NCBI GenBank assembly: GCA_003612405.1 | Contig: RAYR01000009.1 | Location: 159,461 to 223,460 of the forward strand | Direction of reading: 5' to 3' | DNA from: a bacterium 0.1xD8-71 | Lineage (GTDB): Bacteria; Bacillota; Clostridia; Lachnospirales; Lachnospiraceae | DNA length: 64,000 nt | Shown here: positions 1-9,584 of the stretch, piece after piece | Position numbering within the stretch: the first letter of the stretch is position 1 | Layout of the letters: each line of letters starts with the position of its first letter | Notes under the pieces: generated by a model | What the model saw: the letters and a program-made list of their open reading frames with translations, nothing else | Told to the model about the DNA's origin: nothing | The model's database searches: none | Program-made: the position numbers and the translations under genes

Positions 1-897
1 GTTTCCTGTCGTGCCTGCGGCCATGTGATGAAATGTCCTCATTGTGATGTGTCTTTATCGGAACACAGAAACGGTATGCTGGTATGTCATTACTGTGGGT
101 ACGAGGAGCTGAAGAAAATGAAATGTCCCGCCTGCGGCTCCAGGTATCTGATGGGATTTAAGGCCGGTACAGAGCAGATTGAGGAGGCGATTCACAGGGA
201 ATTTCCAGGTGCACGGGTATTGCGCATGGACGCAGATACCACCCGCACCAAGGAAAGCTATGAAAAGATACTATCAGCCTTTGCAGACGAGAGGGCGGAT
301 ATTCTGGTGGGAACCCAGATGATCGTAAAGGGACATGATTTTCCCAATGTGACGCTGGTGGGTGTGTTGGCGGCGGATCTGTCGCTCAATCAGAATGATT
401 ACCGTGCCGGGGAACGGACCTTTCAACTGCTGACCCAGGCGGCCGGACGAGCGGGACGAGGTTCTAAACCCGGACAGGTGGTGATACAGACCTATCAGCC
501 GGAGCATTACAGCGTGGTTCATGCGGCGAAGCAGGATTATGAAGGCTTTTATGAAGAAGAGATTGCTTACCGGGATTTCATGCAGTATCCGCCGGTGGCA
601 CATCTGCTGGCTGTGCTGATTGTTTCGCAGATACAGGAACAGGGTAAAAGATTGGGAGAAGAAATAACCGAAATGGTCAATTGTGAGATGGGAAGCAGGG
701 CGGGCTTTCAGGTGATCGGTCCCACAGAAGCTACGATTGGCAAACTGAATGATCTTTACCGCCATGTTTTTTATGTGCGGCATGCAGATTATCAGGTGCT
801 GGTGGAAGTAAAGGACAGGTTGGAGACTTTTTGCAGGCAGCGGGAATTGAAGAATCAGACAATACAGTTTGATTTTGATCCGATGACAACTTATTAG
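1..897 (+). CDS. priA: Primosomal protein N' (PriA helicase), C-terminal part
   Basis: This is the C-terminal part of the replication-restart helicase PriA; the reading frame is open from base 1, so the gene starts outside the window. The visible part begins inside the zinc-binding module, with CxxC pairs in CRACGH, CPHC, CHYCGY and CPACGS. The helicase C-terminal lobe follows, with GTQMIVKGHDFPNVTLVGVL and QAAGRAGR (motifs V and VI). PriA loads the replicative helicase at stalled forks. The gene heads the usual Firmicutes order priA-def-fmt, and def begins about 75 bases after the stop. The family and motifs are clear; only the N-terminal DNA-binding and Walker A regions are missing because of the window edge. 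Confidence 0.96.
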   Translation, partial: VSCRACGHVMKCPHCDVSLSEHRNGMLVCHYCGYEELKKMKCPACGSRYLMGFKAGTEQIEEAIHREFPGARVLRMDADTTRTKESYEKILSAFADERADILVGTQMIVKGHDFPNVTLVGVLAADLSLNQNDYRAGERTFQLLTQAAGRAGRGSKPGQVVIQTYQPEHYSVVHAAKQDYEGFYEEEIAYRDFMQYPPVAHLLAVLIVSQIQEQGKRLGEEITEMVNCEMGSRAGFQVIGPTEATIGKLNDLYRHVFYVRHADYQVLVEVKDRLETFCRQRELKNQTIQFDFDPMTTY

Positions 898-973
898 TGA
901 TGCTATAGGGGAAGACTATATACCGGCATATAGCAGAGAATACATAATAGAAGAAATGGGAGGAAAGGGTAAT

Positions 974-1465
974 ATGGCGACCAGAAAAATCAGGGAAATC
1001 GGGGATCCGGTTCTGACAAAGCAGTGTAAGGAAGTAGTGGAGATTACACCCAGGACACAGGAGTTGATTGATGATATGTTTGAGACTCTGTATGAGGCTA
1101 ATGGTGTGGGGCTTGCAGCGCCCCAGGTGGGCATCTTGAAGAGAATTGTCGTGATTGATGTCACAGGGGAAGATCCTCTTTTATTGATTAATCCTAAGAT
1201 TTTGGAGACCAGCGGGGAGCAGGAAGGTTATGAGGGGTGTTTGAGTGTGCCCGGCAAAACAGGGCATGTCCGGAGGCCTAATTATGTGAAGGCCATGGCC
1301 TATGATGAGAATATGAAACCCTTTGAAATCGAGGGAACAGAACTGCTTGCCAGAGCCATCTGCCATGAACTGGATCACCTGGATGGTCATCTCTATGTGG
1401 AGAAAGTGGAGGGACAGCTTTTGAACACGGAAGATCTGGAAGATGAGGAAGATGAAGAGGTATAG
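974..1465 (+). CDS. def: Peptide deformylase
   Basis: Peptide deformylase removes the N-formyl group from nascent proteins, using a metal bound by one Cys and two His. All three family motifs are visible: GVGLAAPQVG, EGCLSVPG and HELDHLDG, the last holding the catalytic Glu and two metal His. The frame is open to an ATG at 956, but the ATG at 974 has a GGAGGAAAGG Shine-Dalgarno just upstream and gives the usual start MATRKIREIGDPVL. The resulting 163 residues match the family, with an acidic C-terminal tail. It is followed 24 bases later by fmt, which adds the formyl group that this enzyme removes. Confidence 0.97.
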   Translation: MATRKIREIGDPVLTKQCKEVVEITPRTQELIDDMFETLYEANGVGLAAPQVGILKRIVVIDVTGEDPLLLINPKILETSGEQEGYEGCLSVPGKTGHVRRPNYVKAMAYDENMKPFEIEGTELLARAICHELDHLDGHLYVEKVEGQLLNTEDLEDEEDEEV

Positions 1466-1489
1466 TGCGGGAAGGAGCATGGCAGCAAG

Positions 1490-2440
1490 ATGAAAATTGT
1501 ATTTATGGGAACCCCCGATTTTGCGGTGGGGGCCTTGCAGGCAGTTATAGAGGCCGGCCATCAGGTAACAGCAGTGGTGACACAGCCGGACAAACCTAAG
1601 GGCAGAGGCAAAGAAGTACAGATAACTCCGGTAAAAGTATGTGCCATGGCCCATAATATTCCGGTTTTTCAGCCGGTAAAGGTCAAGGCACCGGAGGCGG
1701 TGGAAGTACTGCGAAGTTATCAGGCGGATATTTTTGTGGTGGCGGCTTTTGGACAGATTCTGTCGGAAGAAATCCTGGAAATGCCCAGGTACGGCTGTGT
1801 GAACATTCATGCATCCCTGCTTCCTGCATACCGGGGAGCGGGTCCTATTCAGTGGGCCATTATTGACGGGCGAAGGAAGACAGGCATTACTATCATGCAG
1901 ATGGATAAGGGACTGGATACGGGCGATATCCTGCTGCAAAAAGAAGTGATGATTGATGAGAGAGAGACAGGGGATTCTCTTCATGACAAGCTGGCGGCAG
2001 CGGGGGCGGAACTGATTGTGGAGGCACTTTCTAAGATCGAAGCCTCCCAGGTAACACCCCGCAGGCAGAATGACGAAGAATCCTGTTATGCGAAAATGTT
2101 ACAGAAATCCATGGGAAAGATTGACTGGAACATGACATCCGAAAAACTGGACTGCCTGATCAGAGGATTGATTTCCTGGCCGGGTGCGTTTACCACATAC
2201 CGCGGCAAAACCCTAAAAATCTGGGAAGAAGAACCTGTGGAGAAGGTGCCTTCTGACGGGCAGATACAGGAAGAAGAACCGGGTACGGTTCTGGGTGTGG
2301 AGAAAGATGCCTTTTATGTGCAGACAGGAAAAGGAGTTCTTAAAATACTGGCTGTACAGATGGAGGGTAAGAAGCGTATGGCCGTGAAAGATTTCCTGTT
2401 GGGGTATCCCGTCAAGGCAGGAGAATGTCTTGGGAATTAA
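1490..2440 (+). CDS. fmt: Methionyl-tRNA formyltransferase
   Basis: Fmt transfers a formyl group from 10-formyl-tetrahydrofolate to the initiator Met-tRNA. The protein begins MKIVFMGTPDFAVGAL and carries the hydrolase/transferase signature in HASLLPAYRGAGPIQWAI (about residues 104-121), with the catalytic Asn-His-Asp type site, followed by a C-terminal tRNA-binding domain. Its 316 residues are normal for the family. It is co-directional with def, and the two together carry out the formylation/deformylation cycle. Confidence 0.97.
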   Translation: MKIVFMGTPDFAVGALQAVIEAGHQVTAVVTQPDKPKGRGKEVQITPVKVCAMAHNIPVFQPVKVKAPEAVEVLRSYQADIFVVAAFGQILSEEILEMPRYGCVNIHASLLPAYRGAGPIQWAIIDGRRKTGITIMQMDKGLDTGDILLQKEVMIDERETGDSLHDKLAAAGAELIVEALSKIEASQVTPRRQNDEESCYAKMLQKSMGKIDWNMTSEKLDCLIRGLISWPGAFTTYRGKTLKIWEEEPVEKVPSDGQIQEEEPGTVLGVEKDAFYVQTGKGVLKILAVQMEGKKRMAVKDFLLGYPVKAGECLGN

Positions 2441-2508
2441 CGGACCCTCAGCAATATAATTTGAAGCAGAAAGAGGAAAGATGAAAAGGCAAGGAGGTTG
2501 CTGTTATC

Positions 2509-3219
2509 ATGGGATATTACGGATACTATGGATATTATTTTGACCCCACCTATTTTCTGGTGCTGATTGGTGCAGTTTTATGTATTTTTGCACAGATGCG
2601 GGTCAGTTCTACCTATAACAAATATGCGAAGGTGCCAAGCCGGACAGGGATGACGGGAGCCCAGGCGGCGCAGAAAATCCTAAGTCTGTCAGGAATCTAC
2701 GATGTACGGATTGAGCATGTGAGAGGAAGTCTGACAGATCATTATGACCCGTCAAATAAGGTGCTGCGGCTTTCTGATTCGGTGTATGGATCTACCTCCA
2801 TTGCGGCCATCGGAGTGGCGGCGCATGAGTGCGGCCATGCGGTGCAGCATGACCAGGAGTATTCACCGTTAAAGATTCGTTCGGCACTTGTACCGGCGGC
2901 AAATATCGGATCAAAGGCGGGGATTCCGTTGATTATTCTGGGGGCTTTCCTGGGAATGAACCAGGTGCTGATTCAGATTGGCATCTGGGTGTTTGCGCTG
3001 GCAGTGCTTTTTCAGATTGTGACACTTCCGGTGGAGTTTAATGCTTCCGGCCGTGCACTTGCCATGCTTGGCGACTATGGGATGATGGAGCGGGACGAGG
3101 TGAGCGGCTGTCGTAAGGTATTAAAGGCTGCGGCGTTGACTTATGTGGCGGCTGCGGCGTCAGCGATACTGCAATTACTCCGTCTGGTACTTTTATTTGG
3201 AAGACGGGATAATGACTGA
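2509..3219 (+). CDS. YugP-type membrane zinc metallopeptidase
   Basis: This is a neutral zinc metallopeptidase of the YugP family, probably embedded in the membrane. An aromatic N-terminus (YYGYYGYYFDPTYF) leads into a first transmembrane segment (about residues 14-28). The zinc site AAHECGHAVQH (HExxH type, about residue 108) follows, and then two more hydrophobic segments. The gene has a strong AAGGAGG site upstream. Its stop overlaps the start of rsmB by 8 bases, which implies translational coupling. The substrate is not known for the family. The N-terminal tyrosine/glycine repeat is a usual family trait. Confidence 0.88.
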   Translation: MGYYGYYGYYFDPTYFLVLIGAVLCIFAQMRVSSTYNKYAKVPSRTGMTGAQAAQKILSLSGIYDVRIEHVRGSLTDHYDPSNKVLRLSDSVYGSTSIAAIGVAAHECGHAVQHDQEYSPLKIRSALVPAANIGSKAGIPLIILGAFLGMNQVLIQIGIWVFALAVLFQIVTLPVEFNASGRALAMLGDYGMMERDEVSGCRKVLKAAALTYVAAAASAILQLLRLVLLFGRRDND

Positions 3220-4564
3220 TATGAATGTAAGAGAGATTATACTGGACCTGTTACTGGAACTGTCCAGAGGAAAAGAATACAGCAATATCCTGATTGCAGC
3301 CGTACTGGAGAAATATGATTATCTGGATGGCCGGGAGAAAGCATTTATCAAACGGGTGAGTGAAGGAACGATTGAGCGCAGGATACAGATTGACTATGTG
3401 TTAAATCTGTATTCTAAAACACCTGTGAACAGGATGAAGCCTCTGATCCGGGAACTTCTGCGAATGAGTACATACCAGCTTCTGTTTATGGAACATATTC
3501 CTGACGCAGCGGTTTGTAATGAGGCGGTGAAGCTGGCAAAGAAGAGAAAGTTTCAGGCTTTGCAGGGTTATGTGAATGGAGTCCTGAGAAATATTGCCAG
3601 AGGCCGGCAACAGCTTGTCTATCCGGACAGAGAAGCATCTTACCAGGAATATCTGTCGGTGTATTATTCCATGCCGTTGTGGCTGGTGGAACATTTCATC
3701 AAAGCCTATGGAGCAGCTTCCTGTGAAAAAATCCTTGCCTCTTATCTGCAAAGACAATCGGTGGGAATCCGATTGCGGGAGACTCTGTCAGAGGCAGAGA
3801 GAGAGGAACTGCTTGCTTCGTGGGAACAGGCGGGAATCAGTGCCAGAAGGCATCCTTATCTGCCCTATGCGGTGGAGATTGAGGGGGCTGAAGGCATCCG
3901 CAGGATGAAAGGGTTTGAGGAAGGACTTTTTGCAGTACAGGATGTCAGCTCCATGCTGGCAGTGGAGGCGGCAGGAATCCGGCCTGGAGATACCGTGATA
4001 GACGTCTGTGCGGCGCCGGGCGGTAAGGCATTTCATGCTGCCGATAAGCTTAATGGCACAGGACAGGTGATTGCCTGTGATGTGACAGGCTATAAGACAG
4101 ACAGGATTGCAGAGAATGGTGCACGGCTTGGAGCGCAGAACGTATCCGTCAGAGTCCAGGACGGGCGCTTGCGGGATGAGACTCTTGTGGCTAAGGCGGA
4201 TGTGCTGCTGGCGGATGTACCATGTTCGGGACTGGGCGTCATTGGCAGAAAACAGGATATTAAATACAGGGTCACGCCGGAGTCCTTACAGGAGATTCAT
4301 AAACTGCAACGAGAGATTGTTGCCAATGTGACAGCATATATCAAACCGGGCGGCATCATGATGTACAGTACCTGTACCATGAATCCGCCGGAGAATGAAG
4401 AGATGGCGGCGTGGATTTGCAGGGAATTTGCCATGGAAAAGGTGAGTATGGCACAGTTTCTGCCGGAAATACTACAGCAGGATATGAAGGAGGAAACCTT
4501 GCAGCTATTGCCGGGTGTGCATGAGACCGATGGCTTTTTTATGGCAAAGTTCAGGAAGAAATAA
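3212..4564 (+). CDS. rsmB: 16S rRNA (cytosine-967-C5)-methyltransferase
   Basis: RsmB methylates C967 of 16S rRNA using S-adenosylmethionine. The N-terminal ~140 residues are the NusB-like RNA-binding domain. The C-terminal methyltransferase domain has CAAPGGKAFHAA (SAM loop), DVPCSGLGVIG and YSTCTMNPPENE, the last two carrying the two catalytic Cys. The open frame extends back to 3143 inside the preceding gene, but the ATG at 3212 gives the family start (MTDMNVREIILDLL). It is followed directly by rlmN, so two RNA methyltransferases are co-transcribed. Confidence 0.95.
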   Translation: MTDMNVREIILDLLLELSRGKEYSNILIAAVLEKYDYLDGREKAFIKRVSEGTIERRIQIDYVLNLYSKTPVNRMKPLIRELLRMSTYQLLFMEHIPDAAVCNEAVKLAKKRKFQALQGYVNGVLRNIARGRQQLVYPDREASYQEYLSVYYSMPLWLVEHFIKAYGAASCEKILASYLQRQSVGIRLRETLSEAEREELLASWEQAGISARRHPYLPYAVEIEGAEGIRRMKGFEEGLFAVQDVSSMLAVEAAGIRPGDTVIDVCAAPGGKAFHAADKLNGTGQVIACDVTGYKTDRIAENGARLGAQNVSVRVQDGRLRDETLVAKADVLLADVPCSGLGVIGRKQDIKYRVTPESLQEIHKLQREIVANVTAYIKPGGIMMYSTCTMNPPENEEMAAWICREFAMEKVSMAQFLPEILQQDMKEETLQLLPGVHETDGFFMAKFRKK

Positions 4565-5608
4565 ATGGAAGCAGAGAACAGACAAGATATCAAATCTTTT
4601 ACGTTGGAAGAATTAAAAGAAGAGATGACCGGACTTTCGGAGAAGCCCTTCCGGGCAGTCCAGCTGTATGAGTGGATGCACAAAAAGCTGGCGCGCGGTT
4701 ATGAACAGATGAGTAATATTCCTGCATCTCTCAAGGAAAAGTGTAAAGAGCACTACAGCTATACGGCACTCAGACTGGTAGAGGTACAGGAGTCCAGGAT
4801 AGACGGCACAAAGAAATATTTGTTTGCGCTTGCCGACGGAAATATGGTGGAAAGTGTGCTGATGCATTATAAGCATGGCAACTCCGTCTGCATTTCTTCC
4901 CAGGCAGGGTGCCGTATGGGGTGTAAGTTCTGTGCTTCCACACTGGATGGTTTAAAGAGGAATCTTTTGCCTTCTGAAATGCTGGATCAGGTTTACGCGA
5001 TCACAAGGGAGAGCGGAGAGAGAGTCTCCAATGTGGTGGTCATGGGGACGGGGGAGCCTCTGGATAACTACGAGAATCTTTTGCGGTTCATTACCCTGCT
5101 TACGGACGAGAACGGCCTGCATATCAGCCAGAGGAATCTGACCGTATCAACCTGTGGAATCGTGCCAAAGATGCGGGAACTGGCAAAGGAGAAATTACAG
5201 ATCACACTGGCATTGTCTCTTCATGCGGCTACGGACGAAACCAGAAGAGAGCTGATGCCTGTGGCCAATGTCTATTCTCTTGCAGAACTGATGGAGGCCT
5301 GTACCTATTATTTTGAACAGACAGGCAGGAGGATCACTTTTGAATATAGTCTGGTGCAGGGTGTCAATGATAGTAATAAGGATGCCGGAAGGCTTTCGGA
5401 ACTGATAAGAGGCATGAACTGCCATGTCAATCTGATACCGGTGAATCCCATTAAAGAACGGACTTATGTACAGTCAGACAAGCGGGCTGTGGAAGCTTTC
5501 AGGGACAGGCTGATAAAGAATGGTATCACTGCGACAGTCCGCAGGGAGATGGGGCGTGATATCGACGGGGCCTGTGGACAGCTCAGACGCAGATTCCTGA
5601 CAAGGTAG
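4565..5608 (+). CDS. rlmN: Dual-specificity rRNA/tRNA adenine-C2 methyltransferase (radical SAM)
   Basis: RlmN is a radical-SAM enzyme that methylates A2503 of 23S rRNA and A37 of some tRNAs. The radical-SAM cluster motif CRMGCKFC (CX3CX2C) is at about residues 114-121, preceded by CISSQAG. GTGEPLDNY and the C-terminal catalytic Cys region (GACGQL) are present. The length of 347 residues is typical. The start ATG lies immediately after the rsmB stop with no gap, which suggests coupled translation. Confidence 0.97.
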   Translation: MEAENRQDIKSFTLEELKEEMTGLSEKPFRAVQLYEWMHKKLARGYEQMSNIPASLKEKCKEHYSYTALRLVEVQESRIDGTKKYLFALADGNMVESVLMHYKHGNSVCISSQAGCRMGCKFCASTLDGLKRNLLPSEMLDQVYAITRESGERVSNVVVMGTGEPLDNYENLLRFITLLTDENGLHISQRNLTVSTCGIVPKMRELAKEKLQITLALSLHAATDETRRELMPVANVYSLAELMEACTYYFEQTGRRITFEYSLVQGVNDSNKDAGRLSELIRGMNCHVNLIPVNPIKERTYVQSDKRAVEAFRDRLIKNGITATVRREMGRDIDGACGQLRRRFLTR

Positions 5609-5686
5609 TCCGGGCGGTTTAACTTGCTCTTTTGATTCTTATGTGCTAATATTATTAACTGGTAAAATGTCGTGGAGGATAACACT

Positions 5687-6433
5687 GTGCTCAGGTCTTA
5701 CGCGCTGACGGATATCGGACAGAAAAGACAACTGAATCAGGATTTTATTTATCGGTCAGAGACTCCGGTGGGAAATCTGCCCAATGTATTTATTGTGGCA
5801 GATGGCATGGGAGGACACAATGCGGGAGACTATGCTTCCAGGCTCGCAGTGGAAACTGTGGTGGAGGAAATCAGCACATCCTTTGAGAAAAATCCTGTGA
5901 AGATTCTCAACAATGCCATAGAGCGTGCCAATGAGATGCTGAGAAAGCGTGCCAGGGAAGATCGGGCACTAAGCGGAATGGGTACTACGATTGTGGCTGC
6001 CACCTGTATGGGAAAGTATCTGGAAGTGGCAAATGTAGGGGACAGCAGGCTTTATGTGATAAGCGATGAGATCAGACAGATTACCCAGGATCATTCGCTG
6101 GTAGAGGAAATGGTTCGTATGGGCGGTCTTGATAAGGAGACAGCAAGAAATCATCCGGATAAAAATATCATCACGAGAGCTGTTGGTGCAAGGCGTGATG
6201 TGGAGGTAGACTTTTTTGATGTAGAATTGCAGACGGGAGATATGGTTTTACTTTGTTCTGACGGTTTGACTAACATGGTGGATGACGAGATGATATGCCG
6301 GATATTAAAAGGCGATGGAAATCTTGAGGACAGGGTAGAAGAATTGACGAGAACGGCCAATCAAAATGGCGGTAAAGATAACATTTCCGTGATTGTTATT
6401 GAACTGTCAGCAGACGAGGTGAAACATGATTAA
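5687..6433 (+). CDS. prpC: PP2C-family serine/threonine protein phosphatase
   Basis: This is the PP2C phosphatase that reverses the action of the neighbouring PASTA kinase. The metal-binding motifs of the family are clear: ADGMGGHNAG, GDSRLYV, SDGLTNMV and GGKDNISV. The frame allows a GTG at 5672, but a GGAGGA Shine-Dalgarno at 5675-5680 points to the GTG at 5687 (VLRSYALTDIGQKR), which fits family N-termini. The 3' end overlaps the kinase start by 8 bases. A likely promoter, TTGCTC-N17-TAATAT, lies about 50 bases upstream in the gap after rlmN. Confidence 0.94.
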   Translation: MLRSYALTDIGQKRQLNQDFIYRSETPVGNLPNVFIVADGMGGHNAGDYASRLAVETVVEEISTSFEKNPVKILNNAIERANEMLRKRAREDRALSGMGTTIVAATCMGKYLEVANVGDSRLYVISDEIRQITQDHSLVEEMVRMGGLDKETARNHPDKNIITRAVGARRDVEVDFFDVELQTGDMVLLCSDGLTNMVDDEMICRILKGDGNLEDRVEELTRTANQNGGKDNISVIVIELSADEVKHD

Positions 6434-8531
6434 GATAGGTATGATGATAGGAGACCGGTATGAGATCCTGGAAAAAATCGGTACCGGCGGTATGTCAGAT
6501 GTATATAAAGCAAAAGATCACAAGCTGAACCGGTTTGTGGCAGTCAAAGTGCTGAAACAGGAATTCAGTGAAAATGCCAATTTTGTGTCCAAGTTCCGGG
6601 TGGAAGCCCAGGCGGCGGCCGGACTGATGCACCCGAATATCGTGAATGTTTACGATGTCGGGGAAGAGGTTGATGTTTATTATATTGTCATGGAACTGGT
6701 GGAAGGCATCACCCTGAAGAAATATATAGAAAAGAAAGCCCGGCTTTCCGTGAAGGAGGCCATCAGTATTGCAATACAGGTTTCCATGGGCATTGAGGCC
6801 GCCCATAACAATCATATTATACATCGTGATATTAAGCCGCAGAATATCATTATATCCAAAGAAGGCAAGGTAAAGGTGACGGATTTTGGTATTGCGAAAG
6901 CGGCTACCAGCAATACCATTACTTCCAATGTGATGGGCTCTGTACATTATACTTCACCGGAGCAGGCCAGAGGCGGCTACAGTGATGAGAAGAGTGATAT
7001 CTATTCGCTGGGTATCACCATGTTTGAGATGCTGACAGGACGGGTTCCCTTTAATGGGGAAACCACAGTGGCGATTGCAATCAAACATATACAGGAAGAG
7101 CTCCCGTCCCCCAGGGACTATGTACCGGAGATTCCGATCAGTGTGGAGCACATTGTCTGCAAATGCTGTCAGAAGAGCCCGGACAGAAGATATCAGTCCA
7201 TGGCGGAACTGATTGTGGATTTAAAGCAGTCGCTGATCAATCCGGATGAGGACTTTGTCAAACTGATCGATCCGGACGAGGAGGCATCCACCAGAATGAT
7301 CACGGACAGAGATATGGTGCAGATCAAACGGCAGTCTGACGGCAGGGATTCCATGGAAGAAGCCATGCGCCTTAGAAGAAGCAGGGCGCGTGTCTACGAA
7401 GAGGACGATGAAGACGAAGAGGATGAGGATGACGATTGGGATGATGAGGAGGATTACGATCCCAGAATGGAGAAAGTCACCACGATACTGGCAGTGGTGG
7501 CGGCGCTTCTGATCGGCGGCATTTTAATCTTTTTTGTTGGCAGGACACTTGGCGTATTTCATTTGGGAACGGAAGATACGGACACGTCGCAGGAGTCTGT
7601 GGAGCAGGTGGAAATGATCCGTGTGGTGGGTATGGATGTGGATGAGGCGAAACGTGCTTTATTAGAGCTGGGCCTCACACCGGAAATTCAATATGAAGTG
7701 TCAACGGCATATAAAGAAGGAACGGTTCTGCGGGCCAGTATCCAGGATGGCATCATGGTAGATAAGGACAGTAATGTGATCCTGACGGTTGCTCAGGAAA
7801 CAGAAGGCATTACGGTTCCGTCAGTGACGGGCAAATCCAAAGAAGAAGCCACATCCATATTAGAGAAAGACGGTTTTGTAGTCAATGCCGTGGAGAGTTA
7901 TGATACTTCGGTAGAAAGCGGTTATGTCATCTCCCAGTCACCGGAAGCACAGACTACGGCGCCGGAGGGTTCTTCCATTATCATACGGGTGAGTCAGGGA
8001 TCTGAGGAGAATAAGGTCAGAGTGCCCAATGTAATCGGTATGACAGAGATGGATGCCACAGCGCTGCTGACAGAGAGCGGCATTGTTGTCGGTACGGTCA
8101 CGGAGGAAGAAAATGACGATCCTGCGCTGACAGATAAGGTCTGTTATCAGAGTTATTCCATGGGCTCTTATGTGGATAAGGGAACGACCATAGATCTGCG
8201 GATCAGTGTTGGGCCTTCTCAGGCTACTTATCGATATTCGGAAGGGATTGCACCGCCCACAGAGGATGCGGAGTATCAGGGAGGTATGCTGGTTACGGTG
8301 ATTGTTACCACAGAGGATGGTACGCAGCTTTTAAATACACAGACGGCTTCTTTTCCGGTGGCGGTGAACTACACGGGAATCAAATCAGCCACAGGTCTGA
8401 TTACCTTTACTTTTACTGTGGAGAGACCGGAAACTACGACCACGGATCCGGCGACCGGAGAGACCGTGACCATACCGGGTACGTCTGAGACCAAGACGGT
8501 GCATCGGCCGGTTAATTTCGTGGAAGAGTAA
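6426..8531 (+). CDS. prkC: PASTA-domain serine/threonine protein kinase
   Basis: This is a membrane-anchored eukaryotic-type kinase that senses peptidoglycan or lipid II through external PASTA repeats. The kinase domain (about residues 9-270) has the glycine loop GTGGMSDVYKA, the catalytic Lys in VAVKVLK, HRDIKPQN and DFGIAK. A highly acidic juxtamembrane stretch (EEDDEDEEDEDDDWDDEEDY) precedes a transmembrane segment at about 352-374. Three PASTA repeats follow (about 395-600), and then a C-terminal beta-rich extension. It is coupled to the phosphatase by overlapping codons. Its targets in this organism cannot be read from the sequence, though the window also carries division proteins that are common PrkC substrates. 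Confidence 0.96.
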   Translation: MIKIGMMIGDRYEILEKIGTGGMSDVYKAKDHKLNRFVAVKVLKQEFSENANFVSKFRVEAQAAAGLMHPNIVNVYDVGEEVDVYYIVMELVEGITLKKYIEKKARLSVKEAISIAIQVSMGIEAAHNNHIIHRDIKPQNIIISKEGKVKVTDFGIAKAATSNTITSNVMGSVHYTSPEQARGGYSDEKSDIYSLGITMFEMLTGRVPFNGETTVAIAIKHIQEELPSPRDYVPEIPISVEHIVCKCCQKSPDRRYQSMAELIVDLKQSLINPDEDFVKLIDPDEEASTRMITDRDMVQIKRQSDGRDSMEEAMRLRRSRARVYEEDDEDEEDEDDDWDDEEDYDPRMEKVTTILAVVAALLIGGILIFFVGRTLGVFHLGTEDTDTSQESVEQVEMIRVVGMDVDEAKRALLELGLTPEIQYEVSTAYKEGTVLRASIQDGIMVDKDSNVILTVAQETEGITVPSVTGKSKEEATSILEKDGFVVNAVESYDTSVESGYVISQSPEAQTTAPEGSSIIIRVSQGSEENKVRVPNVIGMTEMDATALLTESGIVVGTVTEEENDDPALTDKVCYQSYSMGSYVDKGTTIDLRISVGPSQATYRYSEGIAPPTEDAEYQGGMLVTVIVTTEDGTQLLNTQTASFPVAVNYTGIKSATGLITFTFTVERPETTTTDPATGETVTIPGTSETKTVHRPVNFVEE

Positions 8532-8582
8532 GGGAACGGATGGCAGCAAAGAAGCATTGTGAAAGAGATAAGCTGAAGGGGT

Positions 8583-9461
8583 ATGCAGGGAAAAATTATT
8601 AAGGGAATCGCCGGATTTTATTATGTTCATGTGTCAGGACAAGGCGTCTACGAGTGTAAGGCAAAGGGAATATTCAGAAAAGAGCATGTGAAGCCTCTGG
8701 TGGGGGATGATGTGGAGCTGGAAGTGTTGAATGATCAGGAGATGCTTGGCAATATCCACAGAATTTTACCCCGGAAAAGTGCTCTCCTTCGGCCGGCAGT
8801 AGCCAATGTGGACCAGGCATTGATATTGTTTGCCATTGTGAAGCCGGATCCTAATTTCAATCTGTTAGACCGGTTTCTGATTCGGATGGAAAGACAGAAC
8901 CTGCCGACGATTATCTGTTTTAACAAGCAGGATATTGCCACCCCCGAGGAGAAAGAATCCCTGCGCAAAGCCTATGAGACCTGCGGATATCAGGTGCTTT
9001 TTATCAGCGCGCTGGAGAATGAAGGCCTGGAGCGTGTGAGAAGGCTGCTCCAGGGAAAGACCACAACGCTGGCGGGGCCAAGTGGTGTGGGAAAGTCTTC
9101 TCTGATCAACAGACTGTCTCCGTTAGCCAATATGGAGACCGGAGCTATCAGCGAGAAGATAGAACGGGGCAGACATACGACCAGACATTCCGAGATCATT
9201 GCGTTGGGAGAGGAAACTTACATTGTAGATACACCGGGGTTCACATCCCTGGATATTTCGGAGATTACGAAGGAAGAACTGGGAGGATATTACCCGGAAT
9301 TTTTGCAGTATGAACCGGCATGTAAATTCAGGGGATGTGCCCATATGAGTGAGCCTTCCTGCGGGATCAAGGAAGCGGTGGCGGCGGGAAAGATCAGCCG
9401 GGTGCGCTATGAGAATTACAGGATATTGTATCAGGAATTGAAAGAAGTAAAGAGGTATTGA
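8583..9461 (+). CDS. rsgA: Ribosome small-subunit GTPase A
   Basis: RsgA is a circularly permuted GTPase that acts in late 30S maturation. An N-terminal OB fold is followed by the permuted order of GTPase motifs: CFNKQDI (G4) comes before GPSGVGKSSLINRL (G1) and DTPGFTS (G3). The C-terminal zinc module is CKFRGCAHMSEPSC. The 292 residues fit the family. It ends the operon and is followed by a strong terminator. Confidence 0.97.
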   Translation: MQGKIIKGIAGFYYVHVSGQGVYECKAKGIFRKEHVKPLVGDDVELEVLNDQEMLGNIHRILPRKSALLRPAVANVDQALILFAIVKPDPNFNLLDRFLIRMERQNLPTIICFNKQDIATPEEKESLRKAYETCGYQVLFISALENEGLERVRRLLQGKTTTLAGPSGVGKSSLINRLSPLANMETGAISEKIERGRHTTRHSEIIALGEETYIVDTPGFTSLDISEITKEELGGYYPEFLQYEPACKFRGCAHMSEPSCGIKEAVAAGKISRVRYENYRILYQELKEVKRY

Positions 9462-9474
9462 CGCTAATAGGAAG

Positions 9475-9520
9475 AAGCCTTTTATCAGTTATGGTCCTAC
9501 GATTGATAAAAGGCTTTTTC
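9475..9520 (+). terminator. Rho-independent terminator after rsgA
   Basis: The arms AAGCCTTTTATCA and TGATAAAAGGCTT are perfectly complementary and are followed by a T run. This ends the priA-rsgA operon. Confidence 0.9.
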
Positions 9521-9584
9521 TGAATTGCATTTTGGGTGTTGTTATGGCATGATAAATAAAGAAGAATGGCAAAGGAGGTATGGC

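Noticed and set aside
1181..1984. A 267-codon minus-strand frame opposite def and fmt
   Set aside because: It runs through two well-supported plus-strand genes and shows no motif.
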